Below are positions 38,323-52,300 of a stretch of 64,000 nt of DNA, piece by piece (within the stretch, counting starts at the first letter, position 1; each line of letters starts with the position of its first letter). Both the position numbers and the translations under genes were made by a program. The notes under the pieces are model-generated. The model was given only the letters and a program-made list of their open reading frames with translations, did not search any database and was not told where the DNA came from. The stretch comes from Thunnus maccoyii. Lineage: Eukaryota > Chordata > Actinopteri > Scombriformes > Scombridae. The stretch lies in the NCBI RefSeq assembly GCF_910596095.1, contig NC_056542.1, positions 28,712,957 to 28,776,956 of the forward strand. Direction: 5' to 3'.

Positions 38323-39134
38323 CTAACTTCTGTAAGTTGTTTCCAAAATTAATAAATTTTAAACAAAAGATTTGACAGTCCCTTTGTGTATCCTTCATAT
38401 CTCCAGAGACAAGGATGTTCACAACCTCTGGTTGTTATATCCCAATCAGTGGCATGAGCTGACTATATGTCTGACTGCAAACTTAAAAAAGGAAAGAAGT
38501 AAACACATATGTACACAAATGTAATTACCACAGATACATTCTATTAATGCACCACAGGCTTTCACTAATTCTTGCAGTGTTACTGTGCCATTGTATTTAC
38601 ATTTACATTTACAATATAACCCAGGATATTTGATGTGAATAATGAAGCTAGAAGGAAAATGTTTTTGAATTGTAGCATAATACGTGGTCTTTAAAAATGG
38701 ATCTTTTCTATGGCATGTCTGAAAAATGTCTCATCTCCACTTGTACAAAAGGATCACTACACAAGGAGTGTACTGATGATGTGGTCCACATCTTCTGGTA
38801 AATCTTCTCTCATCTTGCAACAGCTGGTGGATGATGGCAACCATTGCTGCAACTGACCACTGACTATATATAAAAATGTATTACATAAATATTTATATAC
38901 AGATAATGATTGGAAACCATGGTGACGAAAAGTTACAACAGTTCCTGTTTCCGCCAGAGAGAGTGAAGTTCGTCCCAAAGCTTGCCACTGAATTTATACC
39001 CTACACCTTTATGAAGGGAACTTCATTCAGCTTAGAGTGTGACTACAAACAGAGTGCACTCCGTGACAAAGTAGGAGTGGGGAGGGTCAGCTTTGGAAAA
39101 GACCTGTGGTATCAAAGGTGACTTTACTAAACAC
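38323..39134. other. Intergenic sequence
   Basis: No recognised gene. A short plus-strand frame near 38876-39121 has no splice or family support. Confidence 0.45.
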
Positions 39135-39497
39135 TTAAAGGTGCATTACCTCATTTATTTTTGGCCACTTGGGGGCAGCAGAACAACCTGAAAACACAGC
39201 ACTGACATCTTATCACCTTATAAAGTTGGTATGGCGAATGCGTTAGCAAACAGTTGCCTATGTCTACATTTGGAAGACACTGCGATATTAACATTAATTT
39301 GGAGTTGTGTTTCTTGCCACCTGACAAATCTAAACCAACACAATGATCCAAAACAGACTTTAGGGTGCTGCTAGCTCAGGGGAACTGCAGAGTCACGTGA
39401 TAATTCTCTGTGGGTTCGTTACTAGTAACCACGCCTTACATGTCACACAAAATTATTTAATTTATTGTTAATTTAAAAAAAAATAGTGCAGCTTTAA
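39135..39497. mobile_element. TTAA-flanked MITE
   Basis: TTAA at 39135 is followed by AGGTGCATTA. The right end TAGTGCAGCT precedes TTAA at 39494. Inverted, it reads AGCTGCACTA, which matches the left end at 8 of 10 positions. The 363-base element is non-coding. Confidence 0.6.
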
Positions 39498-41940
39498 ACC
39501 AAAACATTCTTCATGTTGCAGTCACATCACACATTACGGTCTTTTTCTCTATAAAACATCTTGATAGGATTCAACCCACAGAATCAGCAGTCATGGCTCA
39601 AAATAACTTTTTTTTTCATGGGTCCTGTGCCATGTCACTGGTCTTTGGCCAATCAGGTTGCCCTAGTTTTTAATCATGATGCAATGGAGACCCAGATTCT
39701 TAGCCAGTGCTAACTAGTTACAATAGCCATGCTCATTTGAGTAGAGCTTTACATCATGGGAATGGTATTGTGCAATGGACAGACTGATCTTGATAAAATC
39801 TAGTGGCTGCATTGCCCCAGAAGTTATAGCTTCCCAATACAACATCCGCCAATTTTCAAGCTGTTTTGAATGGCAAGTGAGACTCAGCCAACAAGGACTC
39901 TTTGCTGTTACAGAATTGGATGTTTGTCTCTCTCCAAAAACTAAAAGCCTCTTAGAAGACAGCAGCCAGGAACAGCTCACTACTTCTCTTTATTCCTCAT
40001 GTGTATGCAGGCCAGCATAATGCCCTTTAAGCTGTGCAGCATCTGTGACTGAGTCTTTGGGGCAGAGGGTTTGTGCCAGAGGCCTGGACTGACCTGGTGT
40101 TAACAGGCAGGGTTGCTCCCTGACTGTCAGTTCTGCACTGGACCTGTAAAGATATGTCACAGCCAGCACTAAGGGGGGTTATTTTAAAGTCTTACTCTTC
40201 AGCTAGTGATCGTGTTACCTTACTGGGAATAACTTATACTTGTGGCATGAATGACAGGAGCTGGTGCTGGCTAACTGATCAATGAATGAATGGTTCAATA
40301 AGTTAACTGTGGTGATAGTTTAGCTTTGGGTCTCTCTTGGGGGTTGTAACACAGTGAATTAAAATTCATAATAGCTCAAACACAGAACCTTATGAAGAAG
40401 AATCTATTCCTATAGTGCCTTTTATCCATGTTGAGGGTGTATTTTAATTTAATTAGTTTTCTGCCTGAAATGTGCTCATTTCCTAAAGCTGCAAACCCAC
40501 TAACCTTGCTACAGTGATAGTGCAAAGTCTTTGCAACCGTATTTAACAACATCAGAGGTCATTTGATAACCCAGTGCCCAACTACCTAAAAATAGCTCCG
40601 GAGATTTCTGGGATTTTGTTTGACTTCACTTTTGAAAAGGTTTACAAGGTTTGCAGGGCAATGGAACTGGCTTCATTAACCTCTGTACTGAACTCAGTAA
40701 ACACACAGAAAAGTTCCTAAACTTTTGTCCCTGCTGGTTATGAGACATGTGGCATTTGTAGCAGGAGTCAACATCAACGGATCAAATGAAAATATACAGT
40801 TTCATTCCAAATGGTAATATCTGCAGTATTGTCCATTATTTTAACATAAACATTACTTCAATTTATTGTTAGTGTCATTAGATACACAAACATAATTGCT
40901 CAGTAATGACAATGCATACAAAATTCAAGTATTGTGTAAGTAAATATGAATACAATTTTATTGGCATTTTAATTTACTAGAAAAATAATAATAATAAGTA
41001 GTTTATGTAACATTTCTGTTATTCTATTCTTTCACAACATCTGTTCAGTCATGGCAATCTGACCTGCAGGCCAGACTGGATAATGGAGTGGTATCAAAAC
41101 AAGTTTCATTGATCCTATCGTTTTAGTTACAAGAGGTTTTGGTTGTCTTTATCTGTTTATTTTGGCTACATGGGAACTCATGCTGCAAATACCAGATAAA
41201 TGAGGAACCTGACCTATGGCAGTGAAAATGTTCTGTGTGTGTCATATTTCATTTTGATTGTCATGGCAGCTCATGACCTGACAGTTTCAGTTCCAGTTGT
41301 TTTTCAACAGCTTCTTTTAAATCAGATATCTGACAATAGGCCATCCTGGTCAGTTATTTAGCTGTGGAGCTACCTACCTACAATCTTTACGTCTGCATGC
41401 CCATTCACTTAGTTTCTCACCTTTTCTATGTATGTATATATGGTGTGTGTATACATGTTCGTAAAGTACATTCTGGTCTATGGAAAATACTCGCAGAAGC
41501 AGTGCATGATTGGGAGAAACATGTTCCTGTTTCATATGGCTTTCTGAGACTGATTCTCTTCTCATTATGAAAGGTAAATCCTGCCATCTGCTGGTGCAAA
41601 AAGACATAAGTTCTTATTGAATTAGGTTGCAGATCAGAAAGACGATTACAATATTAACCACACATACTTTTGAGTTAAAATGGACAAAAGATAGGAGAAT
41701 GTCCTTTCTTCTATCTTTTAAGACTACTTAAAAAATCCTTCAAACTGACCATGAAATATCAAATGTCATCCTTTGATCCATGCTGTGTGATGAGGTCATC
41801 TGCCCCCTCCTTTTCCTACTGGCTGCCATATCTAGGCCAGCTCTTCTTCTTACATCCAGGGCATCGGCCAAGAATCAAACACTGCTCAAAGTAGACTTTT
41901 CTTTGTCAGTTATACACAAAGTTAACCTTGAGCCCAGATT
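39498..41940. other. Intergenic sequence
   Basis: No gene or clear repeat family was recognised across this AT-rich stretch. Confidence 0.45.
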
Positions 41941-41970
41941 TCTGTGTCTCCTTCCTCTTTTCTTTCTTTC

Positions 41971-42014
<44 letters not shown>
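41941..42014. repeat. Pyrimidine and poly-T tract
   Basis: TTTC repeats are followed by a T run of about 28 bases. It could be the poly(A) tail of a minus-strand retrocopy, but no body is recognised beside it. Confidence 0.8.
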
Positions 42015-42017
<3 letters not shown>

Positions 42018-43140
42018 TCTAACTAGGGGAGCATACTTGCACCACTGCTGTTTAAATAATTTCCTGAGCTTCACAGGGATTAAATTCTGCAGCCAAACAG
42101 TTTTTCATGGGTGGTAGCCCAGTATGAACAGACCGTTCCCTACCTTTTATAGGACTCAGATTTAAGTTGGTTCAGTTTTAAATATAATGCCAGTTTAAGA
42201 ATAGCAGCATTAAATTGAGGGTCTCACATGAATTTTTCCATTCCCCAAGTAATGCTGACAATATGCCAAGTATAGCCACGTTGTTCCCTCAAGATTTGGT
42301 GACATAATATTAAGATATGGTGACATAATATTAAGTCTTGGTTGGTCACAGAGTGGCAGTTATTGTATACTCACTTCTTTTAGCAAAAACTACCACACAC
42401 ATCATGACATAGACTTTTCTTTCTTTATTTTTTCAAATGGATTCAAAGTATAATATCATTGTTTATCCCCATAACTGCAGAATTAATCTCTGTCATAATA
42501 TTACTTATTTTACAATTTTACAAGGCCTTGAAATGTAGTGGAGGAACCTGAATAATAATAATTGGACAAGCCAATACAGTGACAATATGGGGTATCTTAC
42601 AACATTTCTTTGTGCAGAACAACATTCCTGGATCAACAAGAATAAAGTTATTACATTTGTTCACATATAAAGAACTAACAATCCCAATATGGAAGCAAAG
42701 AGTACTGCTAGAATTAATTAGTACATTTTATTTTAAGTTTTGACTGGAAAAAATGTGGAATTATTTACTGCAATAGTTAAACATGCATAAGGACCACATT
42801 TTCTATTTTTCATGTACTGCTCTCCTGCTGCCTTAGCGTTTTGATCTTCTATTGTCTCAGCTTGCAAACAAATGACCTAGCCATATATAACCGTTTCTTT
42901 GGCTTTAAAGGTAGACAGTAATGGGCTTGAAAATGACTGCAGGTGTTTGAATGTGCAAACAAACAGAGATGCATTTGACATACTGGGTGAGAACAAAGAC
43001 AGCGGAGTGTGTAAGTGTAGTATTTTTGACTACAGTATTCGTGCCTTTCTTCTTGAAGCCAATCCCGTCCAGTTTAACACATTTCCTGTGTGTGCTCGGG
43101 GTCCAACCAGCAGAGCGGTTGCATCTGTGCGCTAGATCAA
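42015..43140. other. Intergenic sequence upstream of ubr5
   Basis: AT-rich with nothing recognised until CpG content rises near 43080. Confidence 0.45.
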
Positions 43141-43321
43141 CACACAGAGAAGAAGCTTGGTAGAGTTAAGATGGCGGCATGTGGGTGAGGAGGCTAGGAT
43201 CTAAACTCGAGGGTTTTCGCCATTAAACGATTCCTATGAATCTGCATATATACACAGCAATCGAAAGAATAACAATTTCCCACATCTTTTACGCGTCTGT
43301 GTGTGATTTTGGATTGACCCC
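43141..43321 (+). promoter_or_regulatory. ubr5 promoter and 5' leader with YY1-type motif
   Basis: AAGATGGCGGC at 43168-43178 matches the YY1 site that often lies at or just downstream of housekeeping-gene transcription starts. It is about 150 bases before the ubr5 ATG. No TATA box is visible. Confidence 0.5.
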
Positions 43322-46300
43322 ATGACATCTATACACTTCGTGGTTCACCCGTTGCCCGGGACCGAGGACCAGCTCAATGACAGGTAATTAAAAACAGAAA
43401 TAAAAACATATTTATGTGCGGGGTGTGGTATATAGTATTCGAGGTTGTATTTGTGAACGATGCTGACATTGCCATGTGTTTGAATTCGGGTTTAAATGAT
43501 TTAAATGACCACCCCCCAGGGTTGAAACAAGGCCCGGCATCTTGAACAATCCTCGTTAGCTTGTTGCTACCTAAACAGTCGCTGCTATCGGACGGTTTCC
43601 TCGGTTCTCTGGAAGGATTGGCTCACAGTCAAAGTTGAGATAGACAATGCGGGTTGGGGGATGGGGGGAAAGAGAGGGAAATAAAGGTCGTAAAACACAA
43701 CGTTGATCAAAAATGTACCAGTTTTCGTGTCCAAATTACATTCACATTCTTTCGACATGTGTCTGTATTTGTCTTGTGGGCGTCTCGTTGATTATCAAGA
43801 TCAATGAAGTAGCTAACGTCAGCTAACTAACTGATAGCTTAGCTGCTAATGCTAGCAAGCTAATGCGCTACCACGCTCTTGACAAAGCCAAATATTTGTA
43901 TTTCAGACTCTTTTGTGTCAGGGTGTTTTTTTGAAAGTATATAGGTACTGCTTACTGGCTTACATAGTCGGAAATAATTAGCTCATTTGTCTGTTTTTTA
44001 ACTCTGCGCACTGAGATAAATATCTAAAATATGCAGTGATGCACAGTTAGCAACATTGCATTCACATTAATCCTGTTATCGACTTTAATAGGGGGACAAG
44101 CTGAGGCTTATAAAGTGTGCGTGTGTGTGGTCGATGCTGGTATCACCAATGTTCAAATGACCACAACATTTTATATTGTTTCACTGTTACCTACATACCA
44201 ACTGGCTACAGCAAACACGCACGGTAAATTCATCTGTATACTAAATTGATGGTAGTGTCATGCATCATATTGCATTTAGTGGATTTCTCTCTGAAATTTC
44301 GAAACAGAATACATTATTAGTCAGTAGATGTTGTAAGAAAGGTCGAGGAAATTGTGCGACCGTATTTTGGCAGAACATGTGATTTATGATAAACCTATTT
44401 ATATCATCCATTGAGATTGAACTGATTAATGAGCTGTTCTACTTAAAGACAAAGAGGTTGAGAAGTCAAAGTGTTTTTAGAATGACCTTGAGATTAAGAT
44501 CTGGATATGGGCTCAGAGTATTTGAAAGCTTTTTGCTGTTTGGTGTACTCTTTAGCATAAACCTTGGGCTGACTGACAGGAAAACTCAGTTTACTCTGCT
44601 GGTTACAGATCTTGTAATCTGGTAGGACTAAATATGTCTCACGGGGAAGATGCAGGTCTACATAGCTCTCTGTCACCTGTGGTGTTCTGCAAGGATCGGT
44701 TCACGGTCCCATCCTGTTTACCCTGTATATGCTCCCCCTTGGACATGTCATCAGCAGACATGGGATGTCTTTCCATTGCTATGTTGATGATACCAAGTTG
44801 TACATCAAAACTGCCTCAAGCCCTTCTGCAGCCATGTCATGCCTCAGCACCTGTCTCAAGCCACATATATTCTCCCGAGTGGATGCGTACACAGACAGCT
44901 GTGGACACCACGGGCGTGTAGTAGCTCTGGTTATACTACTTTCTGGAGTCCACTTGAAGGATGCGTTACACACGTGCAGTAGATCGGTGTTTACAAGACG
45001 ACAGCGTTGTGACTGTGTGGACTAGCACAGACAAGTCTGCACGGTCACAATAAGTTGGAGGTACCCGGATGTCTGCACAGAGCCTACTTGTACACTCTCT
45101 GATGACAAAATTTACGTCACACAGACCCTCGTGTACTCACGGATGCAGAAGGTATAATTTCAGCTCAAATTTCAGTCATCCCCCCATACCTCATCTCTTT
45201 GACGGCCACGACATTCCCCTTTCCTCCTCAGTCACTAATCTGGGTGTTAGGTTTGACTGACTTTTGATGACCATATAAGACATCTTGGCAAAAACTCTTG
45301 TACCATCTCAAAAACATGTCTAAACTCCGCCCCTCTCTAACCCTGTCAGATGCAGAGAAACTTGTCCATGCCTTTATCTCCTTAAGACTGGACTACTGCA
45401 GTGCACTCTTCACAGGGATCCCTGGCAGGAGCATCCAGAAGCTCCAGTACATTCAGAACTGCCAGGATCCTGATGAGAGTGTGAAAATGCGAACATATAA
45501 CACCAGCTCTCTTTTCTTTGCACTGGCTCCCTGCCTGCTTCAGGATTGACTACAAAGTCCTGTTACTCGTATACAAATCCATCAATGGACATGTGCCTCC
45601 CTCCCTACAGGAACTAATCATACCACAAACCTCCACCCGCACCCTCAGAGCTGCCAGCAGCTTGCTCCTCCAGGTCCCCATTACTAAGCTCCACACCATG
45701 GGGGATTGAGCCTTCTGCTCTGCTGCACCACGCTTGTGAAACAGCCTTCCTAACCATCTGAGGGCAGCACAGACCCTAGTGTCTCTTTTTAAAAAAGGCC
45801 TAAAAACACTCTATTCAGGAAGGATTTTTAATTTTAACTCTTACTATTTTCATTATGTTGTGTGTTCTATGTTATTAATAATATAGCACTTTGAGTTTCA
45901 TTATGAAGGTAAAGTGCAGTACAAATTAAATGTATTATTATTATTATTATTAAATCTAAAGCCACTCAAACATCTTGGTGGTATGGACCATCATTTCTTT
46001 AAAGAGGTCATGGCTGTTTCATCCCCAGGCGTGCATGCCATTGCATGCTACAGTCACCATGTGCTGCTGGGCCCCCCTCCTTTCTTTTCCCCATGAAGGA
46101 ACTTGCAGTTGTCAAAGCAGATAAGTGCTTCTATCTGAAATAAAAAGGCTTGGTCCAGCTTGGCTCATTAGAAGTGCTTGCCTGGCATGAACATCCGGTC
46201 AGATTTCCTCAACCAAATGCCAGTGGTTTGTTCACTGAGCTCTGCTTAGAGACATAAGAAAGACACAGTGGAATGGCAAAGATTCCCTTGCAGTTAGATG

Positions 46301-49300
46301 GACGTTGAATGTGTTTTTGCTGTGTTTCAGTTAAACTGATTTAAATGGCTCATTGAGGCGAGTAGACTCTGTGTTGGCTAGAGTGGTGCCATTTGTTGAC
46401 GGGTAAGTTAGTGAATGACTGACCTGGATGCGTTGTGAGTCATTTTCTCTTACCTCCCTGCACTGTTTGGACAGATGCATGGGCTTTTAATGTGCCTTTG
46501 TGTTGTGAGGGGATTTCTGCCTTTACCATTTACTGTCTCTCTGTTGTATCTCACACCTGGTGATCCAGAGGAAAGTGACAGGGTCATGCTTATAATCTTG
46601 TAGAATAAGTGTTTACTTTTTTAACCTACATTTGGTCAGCCTCTAAGGGGTTTGCCCGCAGTGATGAAGGATGATTTTAGATTTTGTTTACCAATGCGAC
46701 AACAGAAAATAAACACACATTGAATCGACTTAAACATCCAAATTCTGCTTAAGCCGGGTGCCACTTGAAAAATAAATTGAAATATTCCTTATTCAATAGA
46801 CATGAGGCAAAGTTTATAACATAAACATGTGAATTTTGTTTAAAAAGTGTATAAATGATCTGTAACTGCATTGGATTTACACTTATTACTAAAGATGAGT
46901 ATTCTGCAGTTAGATTGCCTTCCATCTTAAAGTGCCAGCTGGATCCGGTTGACATCCTTTTGCTTATTTTTGTGTTTGTTCATCCATTGCATTGGGTGCC
47001 TTAGTACTTCTGTATATGTGGCTAATGATCAAATGTGTAACACCTTGCAGGACTATATATTTTAGATGATAGCATAGGCTAAAGAGGTGTACCTTGAGGA
47101 GTTGAGTGTTGACATATATTTCTTGACAAGCCACAAGACAAATATAGGGGCAGATATATCTCAGACCACATCGGTGCTTTAGCATCACGCTCGATTATCA
47201 GATGTAAACAAGTTACATGACATGCTAAACCAACAGTTTGTCATAAAGATGCATGCTTGTATTAGAGGACAGTGTGGGAGGTCATTCTTCAGGAAGTAAA
47301 TGTCCAATTACCTTTTTCATTGTTTGTTCAACAGAATTCCAATGAACTGTAACAGCCAGGCAATTAAATTAGGTCGACTGCTTTGATGGGAATCTATGAA
47401 TATATAATTTTTGGTTCATCATTCATTACGCCTATTATTTGACTAATATAGACATAGTTTAGACTTGCTTTGCACGAGAGTGGTAAAGTGGTAGAAGATA
47501 TTTATGGTTGCCAGGGTTCCAGAAGTTAACTATTAATTTTCTGCATGGGCAATGCTAAGTTTCTGGATGATGGAATACTGGGCATGAGTTACTCCTGAAT
47601 GAATCATCAGTGCAAAATGAGACAGTCTTCTGGGGGGAAAAAACGGTTAATTGAGAAAAAGGCAAAGAGCACTGTAGTGAGAAACATCCAATATGTAAAA
47701 TTCAGTTGCCAGCACTAGTAATGTATAATTCTGGAAATACAGTGTTTATCATTCAGTTTTGAATTATTTTTGGATTAAAGTAGCAACTTGTACCTTATCA
47801 TAATAACAGTGTTTTAAAAGAAGCTATAACTAGTGCCTCTGGTGCCGCCATAGCAACAGCCACTGAGACTCAGGGGTACAATAATTTTTCATTTGACATA
47901 CCAAACTCACAGAAAAAAAGATTCCTCAGAAAATTTAAATAGTTATAACTAATGGCCATAACAAAATACCTCTTCACAGTTCACTATTCAGTGAGTTTTA
48001 TAGAAGTTGCTACACTGGCATCATCAGATAGGTCTCAGCCTTCATTCTTGTGCTCTGACAACCAGGCCTGTGACCTGTGCTCTGATATCTGTTGTGCTTA
48101 ATCAACATTGGTTGACAGCTTATGGCAGCAATGTTTCCATGTTCAGCATCAGCAGCCAAGCACACAGCCATATGTCTCAAGTGATGCTGCAAGCAAAACC
48201 ATTGTCATGTGTCATAAATAACGTCATTAATGATCAATGTGATTTGTTAAGGCAGTCACATGGGACAAATGCTATGCTTCTTATTTGCCTCGTACTTGTT
48301 CGACAGTTTTGTTAAACAGAATTTAAATGATATGCACTAAAATGTCTTGGGATTAAGTAAAATGTTGACTGTAATTTTGTTAAATTAACCTTAATGTGTA
48401 ATCAGTGGTTCATGTTTTGAAGTATCTCTCATCACTGCACTTTTGAATTACATGCTTTAACCTGCATTAATTTGGTTCTAAATGGGTTTTACTTGCATTA
48501 ATATAGTCTTAATTTATCTTGTCAGGCTCCGTGAAGTCTCAGAGAAACTCAACAAATACAGCTATAACAGGTGAGTTTGTCAATGTTGTAACTGCTGGCT
48601 CATTTGATACATTTGATTAATCACTGTTAACAGGATCTTGTTTGTTATCCTTTATGTTGTCTCATGTGTCTTTGTGCTTGTTTTTTTTTTTCTTTTCCCA
48701 ATGTAGTCATCCACACCTTAGCCTGCTTGAGCAGGCCACCCTAAAACAGTGTGTTGTTGGTCCCAACCACGCCGGGTTTCTCCTTGAGGTAATGTTCTAT
48801 TTTACTTGGAGATCTACAGTGTAGGTTTATTATCTGCTGCCCCCCAAAAATAGTTCAATATGGTGGGAAGATTTTGATTGAAAATGGGCCGCTATTATCA
48901 GATGATCTCTGACTTTGCTAAAAAAAAACAAAAAAAACAGAGTGGGTGGTTTGCTTCCATTTTACCTTCCTGTTGTGTAGAAATTCAGTGGATTGCATGT
49001 TTATGTACAGGATACCCTTTAATTAGGTTAATCCAGTTTGAATAGGGTTATAGATAAACTGAAGAGACATGTAGTAATTGACCTCAGTTTATTTATTTCA
49101 GCTTTGACAGGCAAACTGATGCAGGCGGAAGTATATGTAGGATGGAGGGGAGTTAAATATTGTGGCTTTATTCTTTGAATTGCAATCATACATTAACGAA
49201 CATCACAAACAGCAGTGTGTGTTAATTGTTTGATGTAGTTATAACATTACTTATATCTTTGCATATACAGTAGCTCTGTGGTAAATGAACTGATGTCCAC

Positions 49301-52300
49301 AGCAATAATTGGCAGTGTGATTATCATAGACTTGGGTGTAAAAGGCAAAAGGTTTTAGAATGTTTGGCTTGCTCAATGTAAGAAGTGATACTTGACTTGA
49401 TATAGCTAGTTTTCAATTCCTAATTTGATAAATTGTGCTCAAGGTTACAACATGATTAGTAGTTCATTTTTCATATGTTTCACATTAAAAATCATGAATG
49501 CATCTTTTTTAGGATGGACGTGTGTGTAGAATCAGCTTTGCTGTCCAGCCTGATCGCCTGGAGCTCAGCAAACCGGATGGCAGCGATGGGTGAGACACTT
49601 CTTTATGATGGGATCTGTCCCGGAAACTGTTTCAGCTTTGGCACTGAGTTGGAAAACAGATTGCTTGTGGAGATGCCTAGTACAAGGCGCACTGAACATG
49701 TTTAGGCTCACTGATGATGGTTACTGTGATTTGAATTCTATTCGGCATTTGTGCCCTTTTTGGCTGAGTGTGAAGCATTTGGGCATGGTTTCACTTCTAG
49801 AATAATACTCTTTGCTTCAAAGCTTTCCATCAGAAGTGAAATGAAGATCTGAATACGTTACTGGTCTATTCCCAAAAAGTCCTTTAAATTGGCTGCCGTT
49901 GGACTGACGAATGCTTTGGTGTTCCTTGATGAGATAATGATATCTATTGTCATAATAGAGCTGCTTTTCAGAGAGTTTTTCCCATAGTTACATACATCGC
50001 AGGGACATATTTGTTTTTCCAATATAAAAATACCAAAGTTTTTCCTTCTAATCTTGACACCAAACAACCAACTGCAAACAGTCCCAAAATTGTTTTTACA
50101 ACTTTCTGAAAGCCAGTTTCATTTATGACTATGTGTTCCTCTTGCTGTGTTTCTTTTTTCTATTTAAAAAGGGCTTTTTACTAGGTGCTTTGTTTCGTGC
50201 TGACTATGAGCATGTATTTTTGGGGAATGTCTCATTGATAGTTGGCGATATCCTGCCAGCAGAACAGTATCCAACAGTGATTTCAGAGTTTTCAAGGTCC
50301 CCCTTGCTGCTAAATATCCAATCATGCTGTAAAAGACTGAGGAGCTCCCTGCTCCAAACTTTTCTGCAGAACACATGTTTTATTGCCTGCCGCAGACTTG
50401 CAAAAGAAGATGAAGTGGTTTCAAATTGTAATAGCTTTTCAGTCAGCACCATTGTGGGTTGCTGGGAAGCCTATGGAAAAGTGTACTTTAGATTGTCTTG
50501 AGCATGTTAGTCGGGTTACTGAAAAAGCCCTTATGTTCTCTGGAGTTTTTGACTCATAACAAAGGTCACATAGATTGTGTCTGCTTGTTGATTTGAATTT
50601 GCTGTGTCTCTGTTTATATCTGAATAATTTGAAACCCTGTTTCTGCATTCCATTGCCCTCTGCTAAAGTATGGTACTAAATGTGATTTCATTATTGTATT
50701 ATTTTGTTGGAAAGTATCTAATTTCCTTGTAACCATAGACTCTTATATGAAATATCTGCAAAATTGTCTTCTTAATTCTGTACCTTTGCCACAGCAAAAA
50801 AACAAAAAACATTTAAACCAAATGCCTACTTAGAACACATCAGAAAACAAACTTGGAAGGCATCTCATTAAAACAAATCTTGAAATAGGAGAAAGCAGTC
50901 GCAGCCCCAAAACCCCAGGAACTTAAAAAAAAAGTCTTGACGGAGGAACGAGTTGCAGCCAATTCTGATTCCCAAGGGTGTTGCCATGCTAGTCTCCAAC
51001 ATACCCCCTCCTGTTTCACAGTATAATATTCAAGGAAAATAAATCCTGAACCAAGGGGTATAATTTGACAAATACCTGGGGTAATATTAGTTTCTGTTCA
51101 CCCAGGTAATAAAAAAAAAGAAAGTCTTTTGGTCCTGTGTGGGACTTTTGTAGGTTTGTAACTGATCTCCCATCTTTTGTTTCCAGTTCAAAGTTGAGCA
51201 GTGGTTCAGGGACAGGAAGGAGCTCCAGGCCAGGCAGGACTAGTGATCCGCCCTGGTTCCTGTCTGGTTCTGACACACTGGGCAGACTGGCAGGCAACAC
51301 CCTTGGGTAAGTTCTGGCAGGGCTGACAGAGACAAATGGTCCTGTTAAAGCTCAGTCTGTAGAGCACAGCACTGACGCTGCAGCTGGATAGGGGTGGATT
51401 CAAGGCCACACATTCTGAAGAGAGAACTTCAGGGTGCTAGAAAATGTATTGGGTAAATTTGTCCACCAAATGGGGTATATCAAAAGTATGGTTATATTCA
51501 TCAACCCAGCTAAATTTGCAGTGTGTCTGGTTGTAATATTACTGTTTCTGTGATTGGTGACCACTGGAGAATATTCCCTCTTCAAAATATAGTAGTTGTG
51601 GGTCCTGATATAGAACTTGTGCATAACTGAAAAAGCTGCAGAAAAACCCTCACAGTTTAATACAGAATGGGAAAAAAACCAATGGTTTAAATATATTACA
51701 CACGTACATAATACATTTATTATCCTCAAGTACTATACTATATCAAAGCTTTTTTTCTCTTATGCCATTTGATTAAATTAGGAAAATTACCACCAGTTAA
51801 TTTCTGCCTTCCTGTTAGTGCTGCTGATGCAAAACCGTCTGCACTTCCCAGTCTCTGCTGTCACAGTGATGATTCCCTTCGTACCCAGATGTGTGCGTGT
51901 TTTGAGTCTGCTCTGTTAATCAGATGGTGTTTTTGGCAGTTGTATCTGACCCTGGCCTTGTGCTGTGTGTAACAGGAGTCGCTGGAGCTCTGGGGTAAAC
52001 GGAGGCAGTGGAGGAGGTGGAAGTGGAGGAGGAGCAGGGGGAGGTGGAGCAGGAGGTGGCAGCAGTGGAGGAGGAGGCGGTGGAGGAGGAGGCGGAGGTG
52101 GAGGCACGTCTGGCAGGTCGTCAACAGCAGCTCGCGACTCCCGTCGACAGACCAGGGTGATCCGTACAGGAAGGGATCGTGGCTCGGGCCTTTTAGGTAG
52201 CCAGCCTCAGCCAGTCATACCAGCTTCTGTCATCCCAGAGGAACTTATTTCTCAGGTACAAATTTTTCAGTGTTATGCACACATATTTTTCTTTGTCAAA

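Noticed and set aside
38876..39121. 81-codon plus-strand frame between klf10 and ubr5
   Set aside because: There is no recognisable domain, no convincing splice partners and no conservation that I can recall.
50133..50501. 122-codon plus-strand frame in ubr5 intron 4
   Set aside because: It starts in a poly-T-rich stretch, has no family resemblance, and has no place in the otherwise continuous ubr5 frame.
51916..52107. Proline-rich minus-strand open frame
   Set aside because: It is the complement of the Gly-rich tract in ubr5 exon 6. GGN codons read in reverse give CCN.
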